A DNA stretch of 64,000 nucleotides from Caenorhabditis elegans (taxonomy: Eukaryota; Nematoda; Chromadorea; Rhabditida; Rhabditidae): contig NC_003284.9 in the NCBI RefSeq assembly GCF_000002985.6, positions 7,316,001-7,380,000 on the forward strand, written 5' to 3'. Made by a program: the position numbers and the translations under genes. Below are positions 1-11,134 of this stretch, piece after piece (positions within the stretch are counted from its first letter, which is position 1; every line of letters begins with the position of its first letter). Under the pieces are notes generated by a model. The model was not told the DNA's origin and ran no database searches. It worked only from the letters and a program-made list of their open reading frames with translations.

Positions 1-96
1 TGAAAATATTTATTGCCAATTGAAAAAATTTCATTTATTATAAAAATTATATTTATTACATAATCGTACATCAATCAAAACATAATTGTATATCCA

Positions 97-743
97 TTAC
101 TTTGGACATTCTCCAAGTTTCTTGCACACATCCTTTGGTGCAGTTCCGCTTTCAAGCTCCTGAAACATATTTTTTAATTGGGAGGTAATTTAAATGTAAA
201 AGTATCGTTAGTGAGGATTTGGTCTGATTATACTTTAAAAATCTGACATAACGTAAGTATGTAATAAAACACATTTTAGAAATAATTCTCGGTTCTTTAA
301 AATTTTGGTTAAAATGTCAAGCTTGTTCCACCGCAAATAGCTGTACTCCAAATTGTTCAAATTTAGGAAAAGTGAAAGTATGCTGTTTATTTATATCATA
401 ATACTAAAGATAAATCTTAAAGGTTGTTAATATAGACTAGTCGGATGAACTGAAATCTACTCAGACTTGTTACAAATATTTGAATAATTACCTTGATGAT
501 AGGGTCCAGCTTCTCGTTCACATAATGTTCACACTCCTGTGGAGCAAATGGAATCGCGTGGAAAAGTTTCTTGCACTCGGTGTCGAAATCTTTCTTGATA
601 CTTGTCACGTCCTTATCCGCAGATCCATCATAAGTCTTCACAGCAAGTTCACACATTTGGCATCCCAACGAGCTTCTTTCTTTTGGAAGAACAACGCAGA
701 GAGCAACGGCTGCAACAGCAGCAAGCACAAGTACAGTCTTCAT
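97..743 (-). CDS. Saposin-like (caenopore-type) secreted protein, gene A
   Basis: Two exons on the minus strand: 743-492 and 159-97, joined across a 332-bp GT-AG intron; 104 aa. The start at 743 is chosen because MKTVLVLAAVAAVALCVVLP is a good signal peptide and matches the neighbouring paralogues; upstream in-frame codons look like 5'UTR. The mature part is one saposin-B fold: CQMC, then DTEC, QEC, DVC and GEC give six cysteines for three disulphides. Family members (C. elegans SPP proteins) are small amphipathic peptides, several of them gut antimicrobials that permeabilise bacterial membranes. That activity here is inferred from family only. The intron interrupts between IIK and ELES, unlike genes C and D. 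It resembles the C. elegans spp-2 to spp-6 cluster; I cannot say which member. Confidence 0.9.
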
Positions 744-796
744 ACTATACACACTGTTTGAACAGAGAAGTTCAAATTGATGCAACGACAACTTAA

Positions 797-875
797 CTTT
801 TATACTGTTGAGCGAATCACGTGAATAGCGGATTTAAATTCCTGATTGTTTATGATTGGTTAGTTTTCAAGATAA
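797..875 (-). promoter_or_regulatory. Core promoter of saposin-like gene A
   Basis: Read on the minus strand, TATAAAAG lies at 797-804, about 55 bases before the start codon at 743. A GATA-type site (AGATAA on the plus strand) lies at 870-875. GATA sites bound by ELT-2 are the usual driver of intestinal genes in Caenorhabditis, which fits this family; use of the site here is inferred. Confidence 0.5.
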
Positions 876-1340
876 TACGGCATTATGATTACAAAATCAA
901 AATGTAGCTTAAACAATATTTAGTGATCACGAGGTCTTGTGTTTCGGAGAATCATAACTGAAACACCAAGTTTACATTCACTTTGATGCTGAATTTCGGT
1001 CCCTCACTATCATTTAATAAGTTCTATTCAAATGTTCATGATTTGTGGCTACTGATAAATTGTTCCGTGTATCAAAAATGCGTGACTTCGTTAACTATTA
1101 TATTGTCCTGTTTGAAAGTGTGCGATAAAATATTATGATGAAAGTTTCTGCGAAATTTTGAAGGGTTGAAACACATCAGATATATAGATAATCTATGTGT
1201 AACACATTTTCCTATTTGGTTTTGAATTGAAAATGAGATATTTCAATAAACAATAATAAATATATCACTTTTCAATATTCTTATCTGACTGCAAAAAAGC
1301 ATGATTTTCCGTAAAAAACCGTGACTTCCGTGATCTTTGT
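876..1340. other. Intergenic, A to B
   Basis: AT-rich spacer between the divergently arranged genes A and B. It should hold regulatory DNA for both. I see no convincing coding exon or signal-peptide exon for gene B in it. Confidence 0.5.
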
Positions 1341-1662
1341 ATGACTTGTATGACTGGGTTGAGACAACGCAATGCCTTAGACTGCGAGATGTGCAAACTT
1401 GCGGTGAAAAGTGCCGATGGAGATGCTGACAAAGACACCAACGACATCAAAAAGGATTTCGATGCAAAATGTAAAAAGGCATTCCACTCGATTCAGTTTG
1501 CGCCACGAGAGTGTGAGCATTACGTCGATAAAAAGCTGGATCCAATCATTAAAGTAAGTAGAACATATTTTAATGATGAAATATGAAGAACTATTATTTC
1601 AGGAGCTCGAAAGTGGAACATCTCCAAAAGATGTTTGCACAAAACTTGGCGAGTGTTCATAA
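1341..1662 (+). pseudogene. Saposin-like gene B, lacking a signal peptide
   Basis: Plus-strand paralogue with exons 1341-1553 and 1603-1662, separated by a 49-bp intron (GTAAGT ... TTTCAG) at the same position as in gene A (after the codons for IIK). The saposin domain is intact in frame with all six cysteines (CEMC, AKC, REC, DVC, GEC). The first codons (MTCMTGLRQRNALDC) give no hydrophobic leader, and I find none upstream in frame, whereas every neighbour has one in the same exon. A polyadenylation signal AATAAA follows at 1699. It is either a 5'-truncated duplicate (called pseudogene here) or a gene with an unseen upstream exon. Its shared intron position and opposite orientation suggest an inverted duplication related to gene A. 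Confidence 0.6.
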
Positions 1663-2343
1663 ACTTTTATGCCATTTCAAAACTGAAAATTGGTACTGAA
1701 TAAAGCATGCAAAATTTCAATCAATCTGAAGTTATTTATTGATTTTAAGCTTCACTCAATGTAGAGATAACAAGGTTTTTATCAAAATTTTTTTTTAATC
1801 GCAAGTATTTAATTACCGTATTTCTTCTATTAATATGGCTGCAATACTATTTTTCGAATGATCTTCCCGGTTTGCAATAATAATAGGGAGTGCAAGACTG
1901 ATAGGGAGTGCAATACTAAATAAATTTTTTTTTCACGAATTGTTGCAAAAAAAAGCAAAAAATGATGTTAAAAACCTAAAATTATTTAGGCGGGTTTGTA
2001 CCAAAAAAAAATCAAAAATTTATTAACTTTTGTTCATAGGTAAAGCTCCTCGCGTTTTCATTTTCATTGTCCAATAAATTTCATGTTAGAATAAGTGTCA
2101 ATCAGGCGTGTGCGGCTGACTGATTTTTCGGGTGTCGACTAGTACAGCCAGCCAATAAAGTTAGGCAAATCTAGCAAATTTCTTCAAAATTTGTTAGTTT
2201 GTTAAAAATGTTCACGAGCCGAAAAGCAACGAACATTTGTCAGTCGGCTGTTGGCTGGCGCTATCAGCCAAAAACCTCTCTAAAACTGATTTATTAAATT
2301 GTTTAAAAATAAGTTCTCCGGTTCAATTATAACACGTCAATGT
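1663..2343. other. Intergenic, B to C
   Basis: AT-rich spacer. It holds the gene B polyadenylation signal, a copy of a dispersed ACCGTATTT-type repeat (1814-1921) and a short imperfect inverted repeat around 2148 and 2250 (CAGCCAGCCAA against TTGGCTGGC). No gene seen. Confidence 0.5.
1814..1921. repeat. Dispersed ACCGTATTT repeat, copy 1
   Basis: Starts TACCGTATTTCTTCTATTAA and contains repeated GGGAGTGCAA motifs. It resembles segments near 8448, 27485 and 56929, so it is probably a decayed member of one short dispersed repeat family. Confidence 0.4.
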
Positions 2344-2755
2344 TTATGGGCATTCGTGGAGCTTTGTGCACACATCCTTTGGAGCAGTTCCGCTTTCGAG
2401 CTCCTTGATAATGGGGTCAAGCTTGGTGTTTACATAGTGTTCACATTCTTGTGGGGCAAATGGAATAGAGTGGAACAGTTTCTTGCACTCGGTGTCAAAG
2501 TCCTGGAAAAAACTTCCTATTCTATATAGTTGCTAATTTATCTGAGAAACACTACATGATGATGTCATTCTAGTAGCAAAAAGTATATAATAAAATCCTG
2601 ACCTTCTTGATACCATTTACATCCTTGTCAACGGAGCCGTCGTACTTCTTGACGGCAAGCTCGCACATTTGACATCCCAGGGAATTTCTTTGGTGTGGAA
2701 GCACGACGGCGGTGGCTACGAAAACCAAAACGGCTAGCACAAGAAGAGTCTTCAT
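2344..2755 (-). CDS. Saposin-like (caenopore-type) secreted protein, gene C
   Basis: Minus strand, exons 2755-2603 and 2502-2344, with a 100-bp intron; 103 aa. The start is fixed by a signal peptide (MKTLLVLAVLVFVATAVVLP). The mature saposin-B domain has the six expected cysteines (CQMC, TEC, QEC, DVC, HEC) and the proline-bearing VVLPHQRNSLG junction shared with its neighbours. The intron lies between IKK and DFD, a different place from genes A and B but the same as gene D. Function by family: secreted membrane-active antimicrobial or lipid-binding peptide, probably intestinal. No lesion is visible. Confidence 0.92.
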
Positions 2756-2834
2756 ACTGCAAAATGAAACTGCTTGAATGAAATTAGGAATTGAAAATAA
2801 TCTAAATTATCTATCTGGCACGTGTGACGCAGGT

Positions 2835-2880
2835 TATTTTATATCGGCACTCAAGCCTGATTATCTCGTTTTCTGATAAG
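2835..2880 (-). promoter_or_regulatory. Core promoter and GATA sites of saposin-like gene C
   Basis: On the minus strand a TATA box (TATAAAAT, 2836-2843) lies about 80 bases before the start codon. Just upstream are TTATC at 2861 and TGATAA at 2874-2879, a pair of GATA sites of the type used by the intestinal factor ELT-2. Confidence 0.55.
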
Positions 2881-3993
2881 CAGCGTATTCAAATGGGAAT
2901 TATGTTTTTGATCGTTGTCGATTTTAGTTTGATTGCCGGAACAATTGCCGGTACAACCGGAGGAAAACAGTTTATAGAACGGAGTACGTCAGAAGCAATG
3001 CGGGTACATTTTTAGTTCCCATTTACATTTACTGCAAGTACGTATACCGTTTTCCTATTTCTCCTTTCATCCCGCTTTTCAGAAAAATATTTTAAATTTA
3101 ATTTCGGAGTTTTCAACTTTGTAACAAATCACATAATTTGCTATAAAACAAAAATTAAAAATTCACGTTAGTGTAAACCCGTGTGATTTGTGACTAGTTT
3201 TGAATTACGGAAAAAAACATAAATTATTTTCTGCTCAATTACGTGAACAAATGTATTATGCATACGACTTCCTACATTAAACAAATTTTTTTCAGACTCC
3301 CTCTGTCTTTTTGAAGGAATTCGATGACTTTTTGATCTATTGAACTTAATTTTCTGTTGTATCCGTAGATAAACGGAATATTATGTGATTTCACGTGATC
3401 ACAGTTTCGATAATTGTGAAAAAGTTACAGGTATTATATATTGCAAATCATCAAGACGCGGCACTTCCCTGAAATTGTATGTTGTTATCTGTAAAAATTA
3501 GGTGTCCAGGGCAGGACAATTTCACAAAGAAAACTTATCAAACCAAACTCCTAATGTGTCAAAAAAGTATCAAAGGTTTTGAAAAAAGTGTACTCATTTT
3601 TCGCTGTTCAATCAATAATTGTGCGCGAAAAGCTTTCAAGCTTCAAGATAATTCTAGAAACTCAAGAAAAGCTTGCAACGAGCTTTCAGCGTTTCAAGCA
3701 ATAACAGTCACGTGTACATGGTGTGCAGACCGGGCAAGTTCCAAACTCTAAAATCATAATGATACACATTTTTTCAATTGTTCCCCACTCTCCTGGATTG
3801 AAGCTTTTTGGATTACAGTCCTTATCAGTACTATTATGATTCGTTATTAGACTTGAGGCCCTTTCTAAAAAATAAGGTCCAATACATTTCTGGTCACAAT
3901 TATTCTATATTTATCAAAATTCTGGTTGAAACTTTTAAAAATCGAAAATTTATTGGTAAAAGTTTCAAACAAGTAAAAATTTCAATGATCCGT
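2881..3993. other. Intergenic, C to D
   Basis: AT-rich spacer of about 1.1 kb. An open frame at 3479-3751 has no domain, signal peptide or splice context and I do not treat it as a gene. Nothing else recognised. Confidence 0.5.
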
Positions 3994-4353
3994 TTATGGG
4001 CATTCGTTAAGCTTGGTGCACACATCCTTTGGAGCGGTTCCTCCTTCCAGCTCGTGAATGATTGGGTCTACCTTGCTGTTGACGTAATGATCGCATTCTC
4101 TGGTTCCGAATGGGATGGTGTGGAAAAGCTTCTTGCATTCAGCATCGAAATCCTAGAATATTCAAGAGTTGTTGGTTTTTTTCTAGCACGGATTTATTAC
4201 CTTCTTGATGACATTGGCATCCTTATCGGCGGATCCTTCGTATTTCTTGACAACCAACTCACACATTTGACAGCTCAATGCGCTTCTATTTTCTGGGATG
4301 GCAAGTCCTGAGGCAACGGCGACCAAAACGGCTAGTACAAGAAGAGTCTTCAT
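3994..4353 (-). CDS. Saposin-like (caenopore-type) secreted protein, gene D
   Basis: Minus strand, exons 4353-4201 and 4152-3994, with a 48-bp intron (GTAATA ... TTCTAG); 103 aa. Signal peptide MKTLLVLAVLVAVASGLAIP, then a saposin-B domain with six cysteines (CQMC, AEC, REC, DVC, NEC). The exon lengths (153 and 159 nt) equal those of gene C exactly, so C and D are a recent tandem pair. It differs from C at several helix residues (for example FGTRECDHYVNSKVDPIIH). Family role: secreted amphipathic peptide that can act on bacterial membranes; inferred, not shown. Confidence 0.92.
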
Positions 4354-4436
4354 TCTGTAATAAAATAAATTGAAATGAAACACTGAAGCATCAAAACGCA
4401 AGGAAGAATTGAAAGAGCACGCGGTGATAGGGGCGC

Positions 4437-4483
4437 ATTTATAGCAAAAACTTCCCAATTTTGATTACTTGACCATTTGATAA
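4437..4483 (-). promoter_or_regulatory. Core promoter and GATA site of saposin-like gene D
   Basis: TATAAAT on the minus strand at 4437-4443, about 85 bases before the start codon, and a TGATAA site at 4478-4483. The layout copies that of gene C. Confidence 0.55.
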
Positions 4484-5998
4484 GAAGCAGCGTCGAAAGC
4501 GGAGAGCATAATGTATGGAATAGAAAAAAGGTTACAGATCGACAACATATGCATTAAACTCGTGATAAATAGGAAAATTGTCCGGCTTGCAGGAATGTAC
4601 TAAACATTTATACTATGTTGCAATGCATGATAACTGTTTTTTAACGATCCAGATGTATGACATTTAGAATAACGTCAACTTACGTTGTTATTTGTAAATA
4701 TATTTAAACTTTCTTTGGATAGAACGAGTAGGTAATGTACAAATATAAACTCGTTTATGATCAATTTTTTGCGAACTTTCAAGTTAATATAAACATTTAG
4801 TATTATTGCCACGCCACGACATAAACATGAATTTAAAAAATTAATGAAACTATATTTTGAATATATAACTGTTTTCGAGTAAAAATACCACAAAGTAAGA
4901 GAAGTAGGTGTTTATTTTTTTCCAGAAATATATTACTGTTTCGGCGGTAGTATTTAGTTTCCACAACGTTTCAGTGTTTTATTCCGCTCTGATGTTCATC
5001 TGGAAAAATAATGTTGTTCAACTTATTCAATTTTGTAAGACTGCAAAAATAGTCATCAAATAAGTTTAGATTCATAGTAAGTAAAAGTTGTTTAACAAAA
5101 TAGTGTCCACTAGATTTACCGAGAGGTTCGAGGCAATGGATTAGTTTTAGATAAAACTTTATTGTTTCTGAAAATTATGAAAGGACTTGTGGCATTTGTA
5201 TTCGGAGCGGTTTGAAACAACATTTAATATTTTTTTGCAACTATATCTTTGAACGTGAGGTTATTCATTCCGTTTCAGATTTTCCCGCATAGACTGTTTC
5301 TATTAACTTCCCTAGAAACCTAAGATCCTTTGTATGATATTATAACCGATTTATGACTCAATATCGCATAACTCTAACAAAAAACTTATCATGTGGTAAC
5401 ATTCAAAATATTCGCACATTGTCTAGCTTTAAGAGTCAAAATTAATTCACTCCCTATGGGAAAAGTGTTGATATAATTTTTCATTTCCTTGTCTTTGCTT
5501 CTGATCTCCCATTGTGAATAGGGAATTCAAAATTTTCAATCGAAGTTTTGGTAACTGGCCTTTTTTAAGTAAATTTTTTGAAAAAAAAATGGAAGCGATG
5601 CAGCAGGTTTAAAATTTCTATATTGGTCAATGACAACTATTTAAAACATGGTTAAAAATTGGCGAAAATTCAAAAAAACATGTTTTGGCCGACTTACAAA
5701 AGTATAGTCATATTTAACTGAGTTTTCAACCAATATCATCGAACTAACTGCTCATAGATAATTTTTTTCTAACGTTTTGCGTTTTGATATTGGGTCATTT
5801 TAACAACATATAAATGCTTTTAAAGATTTTCCCAAATAATGATATTTTGCTTTGAAATGTTGGACAGACAATGTACCAAGACCATGTCAGAATTAAGACA
5901 ATGCAACAATGTTCATATGGAAAGACTGCATCAGATTGAGACCTATTAATTATAAAATTTCAATAATTTAGAAATTTTAACAGACAAATCAATTATTT
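4484..5998. other. Intergenic, D to coiled-coil gene
   Basis: About 1.5 kb of AT-rich sequence. The only open frame of note (4675-4893, minus) is low-complexity hydrophobic translation of AT-rich DNA. No feature recognised. Confidence 0.5.
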
Positions 5999-6408
5999 TC
6001 ACTTTGTCAGTTCCTCGCCTTTGGCTCCCATAATTACACGTGCATCCATCACAGCTTGAGAAGCTTTTTGTGCAGCAATAATGGCTTTAGCTATTTTCTT
6101 TTTGGTGAGCGTCTCGTTTTCTTTCCGTTCTTGTTCCGTCAATGTTGGGATTTTTTTCAGTACATCGTATTGGTCAAGAGCCTGTTGACATTCAACCCTA
6201 GTTCGTTGCTCGAGCTCCTTCGCTTTTTGAAGCTTTTCCAGTTCTGCGTTTCTCTGAAAAACTGTTTTTAAAGTTCAAATAATTCTGATTCGAAAATTAC
6301 GAGTTCTGCTGTTCGTCTGGCATGTGGGTCGGTAATATTGTCTACTGGAATTGGTGCAGTGCTGACGCTTGGCCGTGAGGATTCAAGAAACCGAAGTGGC
6401 ATTGGCAT
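5999..6408 (-). CDS. Small charged coiled-coil protein, unrecognised
   Basis: Two minus-strand exons, 6408-6301 and 6253-5999, joined by a 47-bp intron with a TTTTTCAG acceptor; 120 aa. The start at 6408 is the first ATG after an AATTTCAG acceptor ending six bases upstream, as expected for SL1 trans-splicing; a second in-frame ATG lies two codons later. The N-terminus (about 1-35) is proline- and serine-rich (RPSVSTAPIPVDN). Residues 35-80 are a strongly charged heptad-like helix (RNAELEKLQKAKELEQRTR). The C-terminus is Lys/Ala-rich (KKKIAKAIIAAQKASQAV). No signal peptide or membrane segment. The single short gene body and canonical splice sites make it a credible gene. I do not recognise the family; the function is unknown. 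Confidence 0.7.
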
Positions 6409-7752
6409 TTTGACTGAAATTTGAGATGGTAAAAAGAGAACTTACTTTTTTGCATTGCACAGATCAAAAATTAAAAAAAAAACAACAAAAAAGGCACAGA
6501 GCAGAAGTTTACATATAAATGAAACCATGGAGATCTTTGCCAAAGTCGCGTTTTATAAAAGTGACTTTTATGCATCATAAAGTCGGAACGAAAATTGATG
6601 AATGGGGTTTGATTTTCACACACACTGAGCGACTAATAAACTAATAGTTCAAGAGAGCAATATCGCTGGGGCAGTTTAAGAAGCGTTTTTTATGTTTCTA
6701 ATCCGGATCTGCATCTCTGAAAATCACGTGCTGGAACGAAACTGCAATTGGAGCTGATGTTAGATGTGAATACATTGACATTAAAAAAAAAATACTAGAT
6801 AGAACAAAATTCAGACTTTTTAAAGTTCATGTTAATGACTGATGTGAAGAATGAGCAAAGATGAATGAGTTTTGCATGAAAAGGGATTAGTACTTGTGAA
6901 TGAGAGTTATCGCATTGGTTTTTGAACGTTTTTAATTAATTCTTAAGCATTGAATATCAACAAGACGAGTAAGGTTTTTGTTCTGAAACTTCACAGTGCT
7001 TGTTTTTTTTAAATTTAGAAGAATTAAGTTAGGATAGTGAAAACTAAAAAGTAAGTAAAGTTGTTCTAACCCTAAAGAATTTTTAAACCAAGCAGGTGGA
7101 AAAATTACAATATAAAACATTACAGCATGATACTTACATATAATTTTAATGACCTTGTTTTGAAATATTAATGTTTCGACCCTTAGTAGTCAAAATTAAA
7201 ATGAGCAAAACGCTGAAAAAAACATCCTGAATAACTCTGCGTCATTATTAATTCTGCCACTTCACTCATTTTGTATCTGATGTTTGTTCACGCTTCGTGG
7301 ATTGACTGATCATTCGGAAAGATATGCTAAACATGATTCATGAAGATAAAGTGGGTCCTGAGGATAGAAGTGAAATTTTATTTCGAATTTAAAATTGAAT
7401 TTTTTATTAATGTAATGCTGCTTTCAAAAATTTCAAAAGAATCGTTCAAAAGCTAATGAAGTATTACGAAATGCTCAAAATCGTTTCCAACGTGATTGCA
7501 GACTAACGTATATGAACTTCAAATTAAAAAAAAAATCGGAAACGTGATTCGAGTAGGTGAATGAAACACCATTTCCTTTTCCAGACATAGTTTTGTTATT
7601 ATTATAATTACTATGAGTGGCTGGGCAAATGAAAAGGTTTGATTTCTAGTCAACCAATGATCACCTTTCGTGAATGGACACAATCGTTATCAGTGGGAAA
7701 ATATAAATTAGCGGCCGTGACATGAGTGCTAATCAAATGCCAACGTTTGTCA
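6409..7752. other. Intergenic upstream of tRNA-Ala
   Basis: AT-rich spacer of about 1.3 kb, with promoter sequence of the coiled-coil gene at its left end. No exon, RNA gene or clear repeat recognised. Confidence 0.5.
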
Positions 7753-7824
7753 GGGGGTATAGCTCAGTGGTAGAGCGCTCCCTTAGCATGGGAGAGGGCT
7801 GGGGTTCAATTCCCCATACCTCCA
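7753..7824 (+). tRNA. tRNA-Ala (anticodon AGC)
   Basis: 72-nt cloverleaf. The acceptor stem GGGGGTA pairs with TACCTCC, followed by the discriminator A. The D arm is GCTCAGTGGTAGAGC, the anticodon stem CTCCC/GGGAG encloses TTAGCAT (anticodon AGC), and the T arm is GGGGTTCAATTCCCC. A and B box promoter elements are internal. An identical gene lies on the minus strand at 62784-62855. Confidence 0.97.
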
Positions 7825-8687
7825 AAACATTTTTCCTCAAAATAGTATCGAATGTTCAAGTTTTGATTTTGGTACAAGGAAAACATAAACGTTTCTCAAA
7901 AGCAAACTGGAGAGCAATATATTAGTGTCAAATTTCGATGAATTGACTAATGCTATGTAGATTCAACCGAGCATTCACAAAAATTTGGTGTGTTTTCTCC
8001 CGCGTAGCATCATTAGAAATAGACAATAAATGAGGACAGTAGAGGCCAGACAAACTAATGTGAGAGAAGGGGACACGAGTGTCAGAACGAGGGGATGCTG
8101 AGAATAGACGAGAACAGATGGGAAACAGTTGATAAACCGATGATTCGATCCTCATACACACTTTTTCTTTTCACAAACAGAGGGAATATTTTGAACAAAA
8201 AATATTTACTCGTTGTTTTGGAGTGTCAAGTTCATAATGCAACAAAGCGTTTGGTGAAATGATATAAACCAACATCACTCACTCTCTCGTGATTTGAAAA
8301 GTTATTATTTCTCTGGGAAAAAATAACTCGTGTGTCTTACGTAAGCTGGGAAGCTGTGCGGAGTTTCTATGGGAATAATTACACAAGGAAACCAAATTGT
8401 GCTGACCAGTAACTCAGATCAAGTAAAAATTACGTCGCAAAGATAAATACCGTATTTTCCCTATTAGTATTGCAGGAAAAACTATTTTCAATTGGTTATT
8501 TTGATTACAATACTAATGGGGACGCAATTTATTTAGGGATGAAAAGCCTATTAGGGAAGCCATTCTAAAAATGAACGTTAATTTTTGAACTATGCTTTTC
8601 ATTTACAAAAACCAAAAATTATCAAGAACTTTAAATAAATTTACGTGTGCCGCAAATTTTACCTGAGTATAAAAACGAATTCACTAA
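7825..8687. other. Intergenic, tRNA to foldback element
   Basis: AT-rich. Contains a dispersed ACCGTATTTTCC repeat copy (8448-8570). The minus-strand open frame 7928-8161 shows no gene signals. The TAA at 8685-8687 is the left target duplication of the foldback element. Confidence 0.5.
8448..8570. repeat. Dispersed ACCGTATTT repeat, copy 2
   Basis: Begins TACCGTATTTTCCCTATTAG and continues TATTGCAGG, with an internal CAATACTAATGGGG segment that partly mirrors the start. It is probably a decayed palindromic short element related to the copies at 1814, 27485 and 56929. Confidence 0.4.
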
Positions 8688-9163
8688 CTAGGGAATGGTC
8701 AGCTTAGGGGTGAGGTACCTAGAGACGCCACATATGCCAAACGGAAGCTGAGATCATTGGCTACAAGAATATGCTTTCAAATTCTGCAACGGACCTCTGG
8801 GAGTCTGGAAATTCTTGTCTGAAATTATGCTTTTGAATGCTCGAAAGTGGTAAGAATTTAGAATTTATTACAGAAAAACGTGAAGTTGAATACCTAGAAA
8901 AGATGAAAATGTGTTTTGATACAGTGCATACAGTACTTGTTTCAAGTATAAAACTAATTTTATTAATTAAACGTTTTCTGTAATAAATTCTAAATTCTTA
9001 CCACTTTCGAGCATTCAAAAGCATAATTTCAGACAAGAATTTCCAGACTCCCAGAGGTCCGTTGCAGAATTTGAAAGCATATTCTTGTAGCCAATGATCT
9101 CAGCTTCCGTTTGGCATATGTGGCGTCTCTAGGTACCTCACCCCTAAGCTGACCATTCCCTAG
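8688..9163. mobile_element. Foldback MITE with about 195-bp arms
   Basis: Two long inverted arms, about 8688-8882 and 8970-9163, nearly perfectly complementary (one extra A near the inner end), around an 87-bp loop. The outer ends read CTAGGGAATGGTCAGC and its complement. The element is flanked on both sides by TAA (8685-8687 and 9164-9166), a 3-bp duplication of the TWA kind typical of PIF/Harbinger elements. There is no coding capacity, so it is non-autonomous. The arms contain GGTACC and CATATG sites but no gene-like sequence. Transcribed RNA would form a long hairpin. Confidence 0.85.
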
Positions 9164-9166
9164 TAA

Positions 9167-11134
9167 ATAAAACCATTTTTCAGAATGTGCAAACACTTGG
9201 TGTTTTGAACTTCAATTTTGTTTCTTAGCACTTTGATCAAAAGTTTTATAGTTATCATTATAATAGTGTTGAAAGCTTAATGTTTTAATTGGCTTTAAAC
9301 AAAAAAACTACACAAAAAACAAGAATTATTGAAGCTTAGAAATTTCTTAAAATCAAGGTTGTTTACTGAAATTCCAAATTTTATGAGCTGCAGACTACAA
9401 TATCATTTGCGATGCATATGGAAATTGCTTAAAACGTTAACAAATATTAAAACAAATATCAAATACAACATTATATTTTACACAAATAGCCCAAAATAAT
9501 TTATTAAATAATTCATATTTGAAGTTACCCCATCAGTTTTCCCAATATTCTCCATTCCATCAAAATTCTCCATTAAATTTTTTTGAATATGAAATAGTAA
9601 TTGAACATTAATTGTTAATTATCTAAGCTTGTTCAAAGTATTGAGCAGCGACTAACAAAAAAGAAGCAACTCAAATTATTCTTGATGATTGATAAACACT
9701 GTAAAGTTAAAAAAAAAACTTTTGAACAAAATTTTCATTCACTTCTATATAAATTGATAATGTAATCAACATATTGAGTTGTATTGCATTCCAGATCTAG
9801 AAAAAACCTAAGCATGGAAATTAAAGAAAATCATGTTTCAAAATTGTTCCAAACTTAGCGGTACGGCTAAAACTTTTAATTATTTTTTTGTTTAAATTTC
9901 CAACGACGTTTTCGATTCATTGGAATTTTTAAAGTTTTGTTTCCGTAAGTAGTGAATGTCGAAAATTTAAAATCCTAAGGTACCAGAGCGTGTTCCTGTT
10001 TAGGGAAATGCATGCCCTGTACATCATCTTCCGTTGAATTTTAATTACTTCTACTAAACATTTTTTTGCTTGACTTTTTTTGCAAAGACTAATATTTTTT
10101 CTGAATAAATAAGTCTGTTGTTTCCTGCACTATTCTGGCATATTTCCTTCCTTTTAATTAGTGAAGTTGTTCCTTTTTTCATCTGATGCTTGTTTTTTCA
10201 AGATACGTCATGTTCTAACTGAAAACAAACATTTTCTTTAGATTCAATTTTTCTTTAAACTCAATTTTAGGTTAACGTTTAGGTTTTAAAAAAATTTCAT
10301 TCAGGTTTGTTTCAAATGTTTAAAAACTTTTATTTTCCACTGAATGAAAACTATTAATATTAAGCAGTACACAAAATGAAAGGTGGATTAGTGAAGTTTT
10401 TTTTTCTTTTTTGAAGAAAAGGCTTCATATATGTTTAAATTGTCAAAAAGTAATATCGAAAACTGAAAGGGTTTGGATCGTTTTGAGTTGTTTGCAGCAG
10501 TACAATTTTTTACAATTACACATTTAATGCAGGCACCATAATGTTTTCAAATTGCTTAGCAGGTCAGTATTCTATGCAATTGTTTATAAAAAGTTATATT
10601 TTTCATGATTGATTCTCTGTTTCCAGCTCAGTTACTGATCAATTCAATAGACGTAATTTAATAACAAATATGCCGCGTTTTTCAATTTTTCACATAAGCG
10701 TTCTTGTTCTTGACCAAATCATTTCTCTCCGAAACCGCAAAATTTCCCATATCTACGCCGGTTATTGAATATTCATTGGTTTGAGCTCACTTTTCATCGT
10801 TCCATAGTCGGTTTCCTCATTCAATTTTCATTAATAATTCAGTATGCATTCACTAAATTTGTCTCCACGGTGATTTAATGAACAAGTCTTTAATGAATTT
10901 AATGCTGCCTGCGGACAAGCTAGATTTAGATGTTCTAATGAATCATCTTTTTAGAATTCATATGTTATTAATGAAACTTCCTTTTATCCCTCTCTTTTCA
11001 TTGCACCAGAGACTTTCAACTTCCGGAAGAAAGAATTCGTTGAAAAGTGCTTCCAAATCGACTGGCTTCTTTTACTACAGGAGGACCCTTTGCTCTGCTT
11101 TTCGCCGTCTGTCGTTTTTTTTTACGCTTTCCCT
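9167..11134. other. Intergenic upstream of sng-1, distal part
   Basis: About 2 kb of AT-rich sequence with no recognised gene. It probably includes neuronal regulatory DNA for sng-1. Confidence 0.45.

Noticed and set aside
8688-9163. Inverted repeat as an assembly artefact
   Set aside because: The TAA duplications and a distinct loop fit a real foldback transposon.
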